A stretch of 5,451 nt of DNA from Chloroflexota bacterium. Its GTDB lineage: Bacteria > Chloroflexota > UBA5177 > JANWHV01. The notes under the pieces were generated by a model. That model was not told the origin of the DNA and did not search any database. It saw nothing but the letters and a program-made list of their open reading frames with translations. Both the position numbers and the translations under genes were made by a program. The DNA lies in assembly GCA_025450255.1 (NCBI GenBank), contig JANWHV010000182.1:1-5451 (forward strand). Direction: 5' to 3'. This document shows positions 1 to 5,451 of the stretch, in pieces (the stretch's first letter is position 1; each line of letters starts with the position of its first letter).

Positions 1-2
1 GC

Positions 3-41
3 CGCCAGGGCGCTATGTTGACCGGGGGCGACATAAAATAG
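3..41 (+). CDS. Possible C-terminal end of a rightward gene entering from the left edge
   Basis: The + strand frame starting at base 3 reads 12 sense codons (RQGAMLTGGDIK) and ends with TAG at 39-41, exactly at the foot of the hairpin at 37-86. A convergent gene sharing that terminator would end in just such a place. The fragment is far too short to identify a family. The frame starting at base 1 closes earlier, at TGA 19-21, and could equally be the real one. There may also be no gene here at all. This is an inference from position only. Confidence 0.2.
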   Translation, partial: RQGAMLTGGDIK

Positions 42-86
42 CCGCGGCGCCGGCATGCTTAAACACATGCCGGCGCCGCGGCTATT
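31..86 (-). terminator. Rho-independent terminator of the BON-domain gene, possibly bidirectional
   Basis: Bases 37-57 and 66-86 are perfect 21-bp inverted arms (GC-rich core GCCGCGGCGCCGGCATG) around an 8-nt loop at 58-65. Read on the minus strand, the stem contains the TAG stop of the BON gene (84-82) and runs into TATTTTATGT (40-31), a T-rich tail as expected for intrinsic termination. On the plus strand the stem is followed only by TATTCGAC, so rightward termination would be weaker. The stem is unusually long and mismatch-free. Confidence 0.85.
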
Positions 87-543
87 CGACTTCCAACTCG
101 TCGAGGACGTCGATCACGCCGTCGATACGCGACGCGACTTCAGCCGCGTTGTCGGTGTCGTCAAGGGTCTGCACGATCCCCCTCAATGTCACGACGCCGT
201 CTTCAGTGCTGACATGAATGCGCAACATGCTCGTCGCGGCGTCGGAGCGCAGTAGCCGCCGAACCCGCGCCGATATCTCATCATCGGTGATTGGTCCACG
301 CGACGTTTGGCCAACATCGTCGTCATCACCGTCATCCATGTCTTCAGGTACTTCGGCGCCATCGTCGCCAAGTGGGACAATTGGCGGGTCAGTCGGCGGA
401 TCGAATGCCGAATCATCGTCCACCGCCCCCATGTCCCGTTCTGGGGCATAGTCGTCGTCCGCCATCGAATCTTCCGTGTCAATGTTACGATTCACGTTGC
501 TCACCCCCACGGCATGCCGCCGGAATAAATGCCTCAATGACAC
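82..543 (-). CDS. BON-domain protein with an acidic, probably disordered N-terminal region
   Basis: The protein has 153 residues from the GTG at 543. Residues about 86-152 form one BON domain: an N-terminal helix (DDEISARVRRLLRSD), a strand (IHVSTEDGVVTLRGIV), a second helix with DNAAEVASRIDGV, and a closing strand (DVLDELEVE). BON domains occur in OsmY-like and other stress or envelope proteins, where they are thought to bind lipids or ligands; no enzymatic role is known. Residues about 22-77 are extremely rich in Asp and Glu (about 24 of 56) with scattered Pro and Gly, so they are probably disordered. I see no signal peptide, lipobox or membrane segment, so the protein is probably cytosolic. 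The start is uncertain: GTG 543 has GAGG 9 nt upstream, while GTG 504 and GTG 495 are alternatives, the latter with GGGGGTGA 5 nt upstream. The gene is transcribed away from glcE and ends in a strong terminator. Its specific function is unknown. Confidence 0.8.
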   Translation of the reverse strand: MSLRHLFRRHAVGVSNVNRNIDTEDSMADDDYAPERDMGAVDDDSAFDPPTDPPIVPLGDDGAEVPEDMDDGDDDDVGQTSRGPITDDEISARVRRLLRSDAATSMLRIHVSTEDGVVTLRGIVQTLDDTDNAAEVASRIDGVIDVLDELEVE

Positions 544-609
544 CGGCTACCGCCTCAGCCTAACAGCACCCGCGTAAGCCTGCAATCGGTCGGACGCCCG
601 AAGTTCATC

Positions 610-618
610 TGGTACACT
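610..618 (+). promoter_or_regulatory. Candidate extended -10 promoter for the glcE-glcF-proline dehydrogenase unit
   Basis: TGGTACACT fits the extended -10 pattern TGnTAnnnT, with four of six matches to TATAAT in the hexamer. No good -35 is visible at 17 nt upstream, as is common for extended -10 promoters. Transcription would start near base 625, leaving a short leader before glcE. The placement is sensible but the call rests on a short motif. Confidence 0.4.
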
Positions 619-631
619 AACGGGGTCAGCT

Positions 632-640
632 GGAGGGAGG
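632..640 (+). promoter_or_regulatory. Strong Shine-Dalgarno-like purine run without a standard start codon behind it
   Basis: GGAGGGAGG would be an excellent ribosome-binding site, but no ATG, GTG or TTG follows within 5-12 nt in any frame. The in-frame codon 9 nt downstream is GTC (650). A weaker GAGGT at 656-660 lies 7 nt before an in-frame ATT at 668. The site matters because it argues that glcE translation begins upstream of the GTG at 689. Confidence 0.4.
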
Positions 641-688
641 CGAAAGACGGTCGTCGAGGTCTCAACCATTGCCAAACGAGCAGAGACC

Positions 689-1900
689 GTGCTGTCCGTG
701 CCCGGCCCGCCGGCGGTCGTGGAGCCCACCAGCATCCAGGACGTCGCGAATGCGCTTGTGGAGGTTAGCGCCAGCAACGGCGCCGTGGTGCCATGGGGCG
801 GGGGAACGCACCAGGAGATAGGCAGTCCCCCCAAGCGTTGCACGACCGTTCTCAGCATGGGTGGGCTTCGCGGTATTTTGGCGTACGCGCCCGAGGACTT
901 AACCGTGTCCGTCAACGCCGGCACCACGATGGCCGAATTGCACGCCGTGCTGTCTGAGCACGGACAATTTCTACCGCTTGACGTTGCCCAACCGGACTTG
1001 TCGACGGTCGGCGGCGCCGTCGCGACCGGCGCATCGTCGATTCGACGCTCCAGATTCGGCGGTGCTCGCGACATGGTGATTGGCGTTACCGTTGCCCTCG
1101 CGGATGGAACGGTCTGCAAGGCAGGCGGCCAGGTGGTAAAGAACGTCGCCGGCTACGATTTGTGCAAGCTCTTTACCGGATCCCTGGGGACGCTGGGCGT
1201 TTTGGTTTCAGTGAACTTCAAAGTATTTCCACGGCCAAAGGTATCTCGCCTGGTTCACGGAACCTTTGAAACACCCGCCGGCGCCTTCAAATGCGCCCGC
1301 GACCTGCTTCGTGTAAGCCAATATTATTCGTTCATATTGGTCGAAGCCGCCGGCGCGGCCGCCGCTTCACATGTATGGGCACTTGCCGAGGGCTTTAGCG
1401 GCGTATTGGAATTGCAGATAGCGGCGGCACGGGAGCGAGTCGCGACACGGCAGGGCGCGATCGAAATCCTGGCCGGCGCGGAGGTACACGAAGCCGTGGC
1501 TCGATTGGTGGTATGCCGGGAGTCGTCTCGGGACGATGGGTTGCTACTACGGGGGGCTGTAAAACCGGCGCAACTCGAATACGTGTGGGAGGCGGCGGGC
1601 GCGGCGCTTCCGGAGGATTGTTTCATGCGCCTGATTGGCGACGCCATAACCGGCACATACAGCATCGCGTGTCGGCGCCCAGGCGACAATGCCGTGATGG
1701 CATTGGCGCTCGGTGAAGCCAGGGCGGCACTGCGAGCGATTGGCGGGCATCTCACCGTCTCCGGTGGCGAGCCCGCGCTACGCGCCGGGCTCGATCCATG
1801 GGGCGCGACTTCAGGCGGCGAAGCGCTATCGCGCCTGATCAAATCGCGACTGGACCCCGCGGGCATTTTGAACCCAGGACGACATGCGTTTGGAATCTAA
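689..1900 (+). CDS. glcE: Glycolate oxidase FAD-binding subunit GlcE
   Basis: This 403-residue protein belongs to the FAD-linked oxidase family with a PCMH-type (FAD_binding_4) domain at about residues 9-182. Visible motifs are PWGGGT (35-40), the STVGGAVATG loop (105-114), RFGGARDMVIG (122-132), GGQVVKNVAGYDL (146-158) and FTGSLGTLG (162-170). The C-terminus carries the family tail LDPAGILNPGR (388-398). The GGxVVKNVAGYDL signature and the adjacent glcF point to GlcE rather than GlcD. GlcE is an FAD subunit of the membrane-associated complex that oxidises glycolate to glyoxylate and passes electrons to the respiratory chain. The GTG at 689 has only a weak ribosome-binding site. ATT at 668, with GAGGT 7 nt upstream, or GTC at 650, behind GGAGGGAGG, would add 7 or 13 residues. 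The FAD domain begins directly after the GTG, so any of these would give a working protein. Other FAD oxidoreductases with a similar fold remain possible. Confidence 0.85.
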   Translation: MLSVPGPPAVVEPTSIQDVANALVEVSASNGAVVPWGGGTHQEIGSPPKRCTTVLSMGGLRGILAYAPEDLTVSVNAGTTMAELHAVLSEHGQFLPLDVAQPDLSTVGGAVATGASSIRRSRFGGARDMVIGVTVALADGTVCKAGGQVVKNVAGYDLCKLFTGSLGTLGVLVSVNFKVFPRPKVSRLVHGTFETPAGAFKCARDLLRVSQYYSFILVEAAGAAAASHVWALAEGFSGVLELQIAAARERVATRQGAIEILAGAEVHEAVARLVVCRESSRDDGLLLRGAVKPAQLEYVWEAAGAALPEDCFMRLIGDAITGTYSIACRRPGDNAVMALALGEARAALRAIGGHLTVSGGEPALRAGLDPWGATSGGEALSRLIKSRLDPAGILNPGRHAFGI

Positions 1901-1903
1901 ATC

Positions 1904-3211
1904 ATGCAAGTAGACAATTTACCGCATGTCTCCATGGCCGACCTTCGTTCATGCGTGCATTGCGGATTCTGCCTGCCCACATGTCCGACGTATCAGGTGT
2001 TCGGCGTGGAGATGGACTCTCCACGCGGGCGTATCATGCAGATTGAGGCCGCCAAGCGCGGCGAGATCGCGCTTGACGATCCCCAGTTGCAACAACATAT
2101 CTCTCTGTGCCTGGCGTGCCGAGCGTGCGAAACCGCGTGCCCGTCGGGTGTGCCGTACGGCAGAATCGTCGAAGGCGCCCGTGCGTCGCTGCCGCCGCCC
2201 AGCCCAACATTTGGCCTGATCCAGCGGCTTGTTTTACGGGGTGTGTTCGCGCATCCGACCATGCTCGATCTGGCGGGGGCCAGCATGCGATTGTATCAGC
2301 GCGGCGGTGCGCAACGGATCGTGCGGCGGTTTGGATTGCCTGGAAAACTTGGCGAAATGGAGTCGTTGCTGCCGCGTGCCCAGGGTGGGGTCGTGCAGCG
2401 GGCGCGGAAAACCCATTATGCGGCGACTGGCCGGTCGCTGAAGCGGGTCGCGCTGTTGCGCGGCTGCGTGATGCAGCAATTCTTTGCCACGACGAATGAG
2501 GCTACGGCGCGCGTGCTGGCGGTGAACGGGTGCGAAGTTGTGGCCCCCTCAAGCGCGCGGTGTTGCGGCGCGCTGCACGTTCACGCCGGCGACCGTTCCG
2601 CCGCCCAGGCGCTTGCTCGCAAAAACGTCGACGATTTCATGGCGCTGAACCCCGACTACATCGCGGTAAACGCGGCAGGCTGCGGATCGACGCTCAAGGA
2701 GTACGGAGAGTTGCTCGCGGACGACCCGGACTACAGCGAGCGTGCCCAAGAGTTTTCACGGCGCGTTCGAGATATTAGTGAACTGCTAGTGGAACTCGAA
2801 TTCCGGCCACCCCGGATCGGATTCCGCGGCCGGGTGACCTATCAGGACGCCTGCCATTTGGCGCACGCGCAACGCGTTCGCGATCAGCCTCGAGCCCTAT
2901 TGCGCAGCATCCCAGGGCTTGATCTGGTTGAAATGCGCGACTCCGATAACTGCTGCGGCAGCGCGGGCATCTACAATGTTACGCAGCCGGACACCGCAAT
3001 GGAGCTACTGAATAGGAAAATGGACAGCGTCCTGGCAACCGAGGCGGGCTTGCTTGCCGCCGCTAACCCGGGCTGTACGATTCAGCTCGCGGCGGGAATC
3101 CGCCGGCGCGGCGCGCGTGTTCGGGTCGTGCATCCAATTGACTTATTGGACGCGGCATATCGCGCCGAACAGCGTTACCGGCCCTCGCAAGCGCCTGGGA
3201 GCGGCGGCTGA
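1904..3211 (+). CDS. glcF: Glycolate oxidase iron-sulfur subunit GlcF
   Basis: The 435-residue protein has the full GlcF layout. Two [4Fe-4S] ferredoxin motifs come first: C17-C20-C23-C27 (CVHCGFCLPTCP) and C69-C72-C75-C79 (CLACRACETACP). Two CCG (DUF224) domains follow. The first has C188, C220-C221-G222 and C260 (AAGCGS); the second has C317 (DACH), C350-C351-G352 and C391 (NPGCTIQL). CCG domains hold further iron-sulfur centres in the heterodisulfide reductase and glycolate oxidase families. The protein would carry electrons from the flavin subunits towards the quinone pool. All cysteine motifs are intact and the length is normal for the family. ATG 1904 lies 3 nt after the glcE stop with only a weak GGA upstream, which suggests translational coupling. 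LutA/LldE-type lactate oxidation subunits share the CCG domains but lack the N-terminal ferredoxin part, so GlcF is the better call. Confidence 0.92.
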   Translation: MQVDNLPHVSMADLRSCVHCGFCLPTCPTYQVFGVEMDSPRGRIMQIEAAKRGEIALDDPQLQQHISLCLACRACETACPSGVPYGRIVEGARASLPPPSPTFGLIQRLVLRGVFAHPTMLDLAGASMRLYQRGGAQRIVRRFGLPGKLGEMESLLPRAQGGVVQRARKTHYAATGRSLKRVALLRGCVMQQFFATTNEATARVLAVNGCEVVAPSSARCCGALHVHAGDRSAAQALARKNVDDFMALNPDYIAVNAAGCGSTLKEYGELLADDPDYSERAQEFSRRVRDISELLVELEFRPPRIGFRGRVTYQDACHLAHAQRVRDQPRALLRSIPGLDLVEMRDSDNCCGSAGIYNVTQPDTAMELLNRKMDSVLATEAGLLAAANPGCTIQLAAGIRRRGARVRVVHPIDLLDAAYRAEQRYRPSQAPGSGG

Positions 3212-3213
3212 CC

Positions 3214-4152
3214 GTGGCCGGCCAATTGTTCGGAAAGCTCGTGTTGAGCGTGGCGTCACGCCCCAGCGTGCATGAATTCGCCGCGACTTCATCCGTCACG
3301 AGCCCTCTTGTACACCGCTTCGTCGCCGGCGCGACGCTCGACGACGCCATGCGGGCCGTCCGCCACATCGCAGCGCGCGGAATGACCGTGGCACTGGATA
3401 ACCTAGGCGAAAACACCACCAGCGAAGCCGACGCGGACCACGCGACGCGGGAAGTACTAGAGGCGCTTGAGCGCGTACACGCTGAACAGGCGCAGGCATA
3501 TATATCGTTGAAGTTGACTCAGCTTGGCCTGGACATTGGCGAACACATCGTATTTGGCAACATGGAACGCGTACTCGAACGCGCGTCCGGCCTTGGCAAC
3601 TTCATTCGGCTGGACATGGAGGGCTCAAGCTATACCGCGCGCACGCTTGAGATCTTTGAGCAACTGCGCGAGAAACACGATAACGTCGGCATCGTGCTAC
3701 AGGCGTATTTGTACCGGACCATGCAAGACGCGAGAAGCCTCACCGATCGGGGCGCGCGTATCCGTCTGTGCAAGGGCGCGTACAACGAGCCGCCGCACAT
3801 TTCGTTCAGACGGAAGCGGGACACGGATCGAAACTACACCAGAATCATGGAATACCTGCTCGATAGCGGGCATGCGCCCGCGTTCGCTACCCATGACCCT
3901 GCGATTATCGACCATGCCATTGCTTATGTACATAGCAAGGGCATTCCGCGTGATAGGTTTGAGTTTCAGATGCTGTACGGAGTGCGTCGGGATTTGCAGG
4001 AGTCATTGGTGGACGGTGGATTCAATGTACGTGTCTATGTGCCATACGGTTCGCAATGGTACCCTTACCTGACTCGGCGGCTGGCCGAGCGCCCGGCGAA
4101 CCTTCTATCCATGGTGAAAAGCGTTCTCAGCGAGCGGCACTTAGGAATGTGA
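3214..4152 (+). CDS. Monofunctional proline dehydrogenase (FAD-dependent)
   Basis: The 312-residue enzyme oxidises L-proline to 1-pyrroline-5-carboxylate with FAD and delivers electrons to the respiratory quinones. It aligns over its whole length with what I recall of the Thermus thermophilus enzyme (about 307 residues). Family motifs are LDNLGE (61-66), YISLKLTQLGLD (96-107), IRLDMEGSSYT (131-141), VLQAYLYRT (161-169), RLCKGAYNEP (184-193), ATHDP (225-229), FEFQMLYGVR (249-258) and YVPYGSQWYPYLTRRLAERP (275-294). Key active-site residues are present: K100 and D134 match Thermus K99 and D133, R184 lies in the conserved RLCKGAY motif, and R288-R289 is the arginine pair that binds the proline carboxylate. 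It is not a PutA fusion; no pyrroline-5-carboxylate dehydrogenase domain or gene lies in the window. GTG 3214 follows the glcF stop by 2 nt, with GGGAG 12 nt upstream, so it is probably co-transcribed and coupled. Genomes name this gene putA, prodh or pruA-linked inconsistently, so no symbol is given. Confidence 0.95.
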   Translation: MAGQLFGKLVLSVASRPSVHEFAATSSVTSPLVHRFVAGATLDDAMRAVRHIAARGMTVALDNLGENTTSEADADHATREVLEALERVHAEQAQAYISLKLTQLGLDIGEHIVFGNMERVLERASGLGNFIRLDMEGSSYTARTLEIFEQLREKHDNVGIVLQAYLYRTMQDARSLTDRGARIRLCKGAYNEPPHISFRRKRDTDRNYTRIMEYLLDSGHAPAFATHDPAIIDHAIAYVHSKGIPRDRFEFQMLYGVRRDLQESLVDGGFNVRVYVPYGSQWYPYLTRRLAERPANLLSMVKSVLSERHLGM

Positions 4153-4260
4153 CGTGCCGCCGGTCCGTGCGTCGTCAAGGTAGTCTTTACGGGGCAGCAC
4201 ATTCGACGACGCGTCCGTGACGGCGCGGACGGCTCTACGACGCAGGGAGGTATGGCGACA
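4153..4260. other. Spacer between proline dehydrogenase and the E2 gene
   Basis: This 108-nt spacer holds a short inverted repeat, CGTCCG (4212-4217) and CGGACG (4226-4231), without a following T-run, so it is not a convincing terminator. I see no clear promoter. Whether the E2 gene is read through from glcE-glcF or has its own transcript cannot be decided from the sequence. Confidence 0.5.
4244..4251 (+). promoter_or_regulatory. Ribosome-binding site that decides the E2 start
   Basis: AGGGAGGT is a near-ideal Shine-Dalgarno sequence. It directly abuts the ATG at 4252, which is too close for initiation, but lies 9 nt before the in-frame ATG at 4261. The spacing therefore favours 4261 as the true start, giving the N-terminus MPTPVTMPQLGES. 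Confidence 0.7.
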
Positions 4261-5451
4261 ATGCCTACGCCGGTCACAATGCCCCAACTTGGCGAGTCCG
4301 TAACCGAAGGAACGGTGGTCAAATGGCTGAAGCAGGAAGGTGACGCGGTCGAGCGTGACGAACCCCTGTTTGAAGTCACGACCGACAAGGTAAACGCCGA
4401 GATGCCGTCGCCCTTCGCGGGTGTGTTACTGCGCAGAGTCGTAGACGAAGGCGCCGTAGTGCCGATTGGCGCGCTGGTTGCCGAGATCCTTGAGCCTGGT
4501 GAAACTGGCGAGGTACCGGTATCCGCGGAACCGGCGACGGCGATGGGCGTGGATGGGTCAAATGGGGCGACAGTGCAAACCGACTCCGTCGACGACGGCG
4601 CCCACGCCGCGGTCGAGGAGAACGAACGGCGCCGGTATTCCCCGGTAGTGCGTAAGTTGGCAAGCGAGCATGGCATTGACCTCAGTGGGCTGACGGGCAG
4701 CGGTTTGGGTGGACGCGTCACTAAGGACGATGTGCTGGCATATTTGGCACGTGGCGTGGCTACTCCTGCCTCCGCCGGTGTGGCTGGGCAGCCAGATGGC
4801 GCGACAGACCGGGTAACGCGCGACATGGTGCTCGAGTACATAAAAGGGCTTACACCGTCGCGGCCCGCTTCAGGTGGCGATCAAGCATCGACGCCGGCTC
4901 TGGTGTCACGCGAACAGACAGGAGCGCCCGTGCCATCGTCGTCCATAACGGGGCAGCCTTCAGTGGCGATCGACGCGCGATCGGAAGCCACGGCACAGCC
5001 AGGCGAAACGTCAATGCCACTTACCGCCATGCGACGATCTATCGCCGAGCATATGGTGCGAAGTAAGACAACGGCGCCACATGCTACTACGGTCACCGAA
5101 GTCGACATGACGGCGCTGGTGCGGTGGCGCGAGGCGAACAAAGAATCGTTCAGGGAGCGTCACGGTGTTGAAATCACCTACATCACGTTTGTTACTCACG
5201 CGGTGTTAGGGGCCTTGCGGCGCTTTCCTCTGTTGAACTCCTCGTGGGGCGGCGACAAGATTGTAGTCAAGCAGCAGCTAAACATCGGCATTGCGGTCGG
5301 GCTTGAGGACGGCCTTCTCGTTCCCGTGATACATGGCGCCGACGAGAAGAGCCTGATTGGCCTGGCACGCGCGGTTGCCGAACTCGCGGGACGTGCACGG
5401 TCCGGGAAGCTGACACTCAACGACCTACAGGGCGGCACGTTTACCGTCAAC
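4261..5451 (+). CDS. Lipoyl-bearing 2-oxo acid dehydrogenase E2 acyltransferase (3' end cut off by the window)
   Basis: The frame is open from ATG 4261 to the last base, giving 397 residues and no stop. A lipoyl domain covers about residues 3-78, with the lipoylated lysine K43 in TTDKVNAEMPSP. Then come a linker, an E3-binding domain (about 126-161, YSPVVRKLASEHGIDL to VTKDDVLAYL), a second linker rich in Ala, Pro, Ser and Thr (about 162-250), and the first part of the acyltransferase domain (about 253 onward, MRRSIAEHMVRSKTTAPHAT, GIAVGLEDGLLVPVI). The protein would form the core of a pyruvate, 2-oxoglutarate or branched-chain 2-oxo acid dehydrogenase complex, moving the acyl group from E1 to CoA. 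The catalytic HHxxxDG motif lies beyond the edge, so activity and substrate cannot be judged. The LGESVTEG opening is seen in both branched-chain and 2-oxoglutarate E2 proteins. E1 and E3 genes are not in view. Residues 184-194 repeat the end of the E3-binding domain. An ATG at 4252 would add three residues. Confidence 0.93.
   Translation, partial: MPTPVTMPQLGESVTEGTVVKWLKQEGDAVERDEPLFEVTTDKVNAEMPSPFAGVLLRRVVDEGAVVPIGALVAEILEPGETGEVPVSAEPATAMGVDGSNGATVQTDSVDDGAHAAVEENERRRYSPVVRKLASEHGIDLSGLTGSGLGGRVTKDDVLAYLARGVATPASAGVAGQPDGATDRVTRDMVLEYIKGLTPSRPASGGDQASTPALVSREQTGAPVPSSSITGQPSVAIDARSEATAQPGETSMPLTAMRRSIAEHMVRSKTTAPHATTVTEVDMTALVRWREANKESFRERHGVEITYITFVTHAVLGALRRFPLLNSSWGGDKIVVKQQLNIGIAVGLEDGLLVPVIHGADEKSLIGLARAVAELAGRARSGKLTLNDLQGGTFTVN

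Larger units (their letters stand above)
544..688. other. Divergent intergenic region between the BON gene and glcE
   Basis: This 145-nt gap separates two divergently transcribed genes and must hold both promoters. On the plus strand it contains an extended -10 candidate at 610-618, a purine-rich GGAGGGAGG at 632-640 and a GAGGT at 656-660. I found no convincing leftward promoter, operator palindrome or riboswitch-like structure. The glcE reading frame stays open through this region without any in-frame ATG, GTG or TTG from about base 599 to 688, so part of it may be coding (see the glcE entry). Confidence 0.6.

Noticed and set aside
32..34. Leftward ATG just past the terminator as the start of another minus-strand gene
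   Set aside because: It sits in the T-rich terminator tail with no ribosome-binding site, and only about 11 codons are visible before the window edge.
547..1119. Leftward 190-codon open frame opposite the start of glcE
   Set aside because: It overlaps the FAD-binding domain of glcE on the other strand and shows no family motif or credible context.
1324..1866. Leftward 180-codon open frame opposite the 3' half of glcE
   Set aside because: Its biased Ser, Ala, Pro and Arg composition and full overlap with a conserved gene mark it as a shadow.
3524..4072. Rightward 182-codon open frame inside proline dehydrogenase
   Set aside because: It lies in another frame of a gene with all its active-site motifs intact; the translation has no recognisable features.
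4212..4231. Inverted repeat CGTCCG/CGGACG as a terminator after proline dehydrogenase
   Set aside because: The stem is only 6 bp and no T-run follows, so it is likely to be chance pairing in GC-rich DNA.
4252..4254. ATG at 4252 as the E2 start
   Set aside because: It directly touches the Shine-Dalgarno sequence; the ATG at 4261 has proper 9-nt spacing and fits the usual E2 N-terminus.
4065..4841. Leftward 258-codon open frame opposite proline dehydrogenase and E2
   Set aside because: It is antisense to two confidently identified genes. Its translation is low-complexity Ser, Thr, Pro and Arg without a recognisable domain, which is typical of shadow frames in GC-rich coding DNA.
1..5451. Mobile elements, CRISPR arrays, tRNA or rRNA genes, defence or biosynthetic systems
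   Set aside because: Reading through both strands I found no transposase, integrase, regularly spaced repeats, tRNA-like folds or defence-gene motifs. The window is filled by recognisable metabolic genes.

Overview
The window looks like ordinary chromosomal catabolic DNA from a free-living, GC-rich bacterium. It has tightly packed genes, GTG starts and many long antisense shadow ORFs. The lineage can only be suggested. The proline dehydrogenase is a short stand-alone enzyme that aligns end to end with my recollection of the Thermus thermophilus enzyme. The E2 acyltransferase resembles, from memory, E2 proteins of Chloroflexota (Thermomicrobia-like or SAR202-like). A Chloroflexota origin is therefore my best guess, held with low to moderate confidence and not checked by any search.

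Layout from left to right. Bases 1-41 may hold the last codons of a rightward gene. Bases 31-86 form a strong hairpin terminator with 21-bp perfect arms. A leftward gene (82-543) encodes a small BON-domain protein with a long acidic N-terminal region. A divergent intergenic region (544-688) carries a plausible extended -10 promoter and an ambiguous translation start for the next gene. Then come three tightly spaced rightward genes: a GlcE-like FAD subunit (689-1900), the GlcF iron-sulfur subunit (1904-3211) and a proline dehydrogenase (3214-4152), with gaps of 3 and 2 nt. After a 108-nt spacer there is a gene for a lipoyl-bearing 2-oxo acid dehydrogenase E2 acyltransferase (4261 to the window edge). 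It is cut off inside its catalytic domain.

How the genes may work together. GlcE and GlcF are two of the three classical subunits of the membrane-associated glycolate oxidase. Proline dehydrogenase is another flavoenzyme that can reduce the quinone pool. The three genes thus look like one transcription unit for oxidising small organic substrates (2-hydroxy acids and proline) into the respiratory chain. The E2 gene fits the same heterotrophic theme, although it has its own strong ribosome-binding site and may be transcribed separately. GlcD is not in the window. I saw no mobile element, CRISPR array, RNA gene or defence system, and nothing that I would call a new biological system. The most useful second looks are the missing GlcD partner, the unusual start of glcE, the repeated half-motif behind the E3-binding domain of E2, and the terminator with mirrored stop codons.
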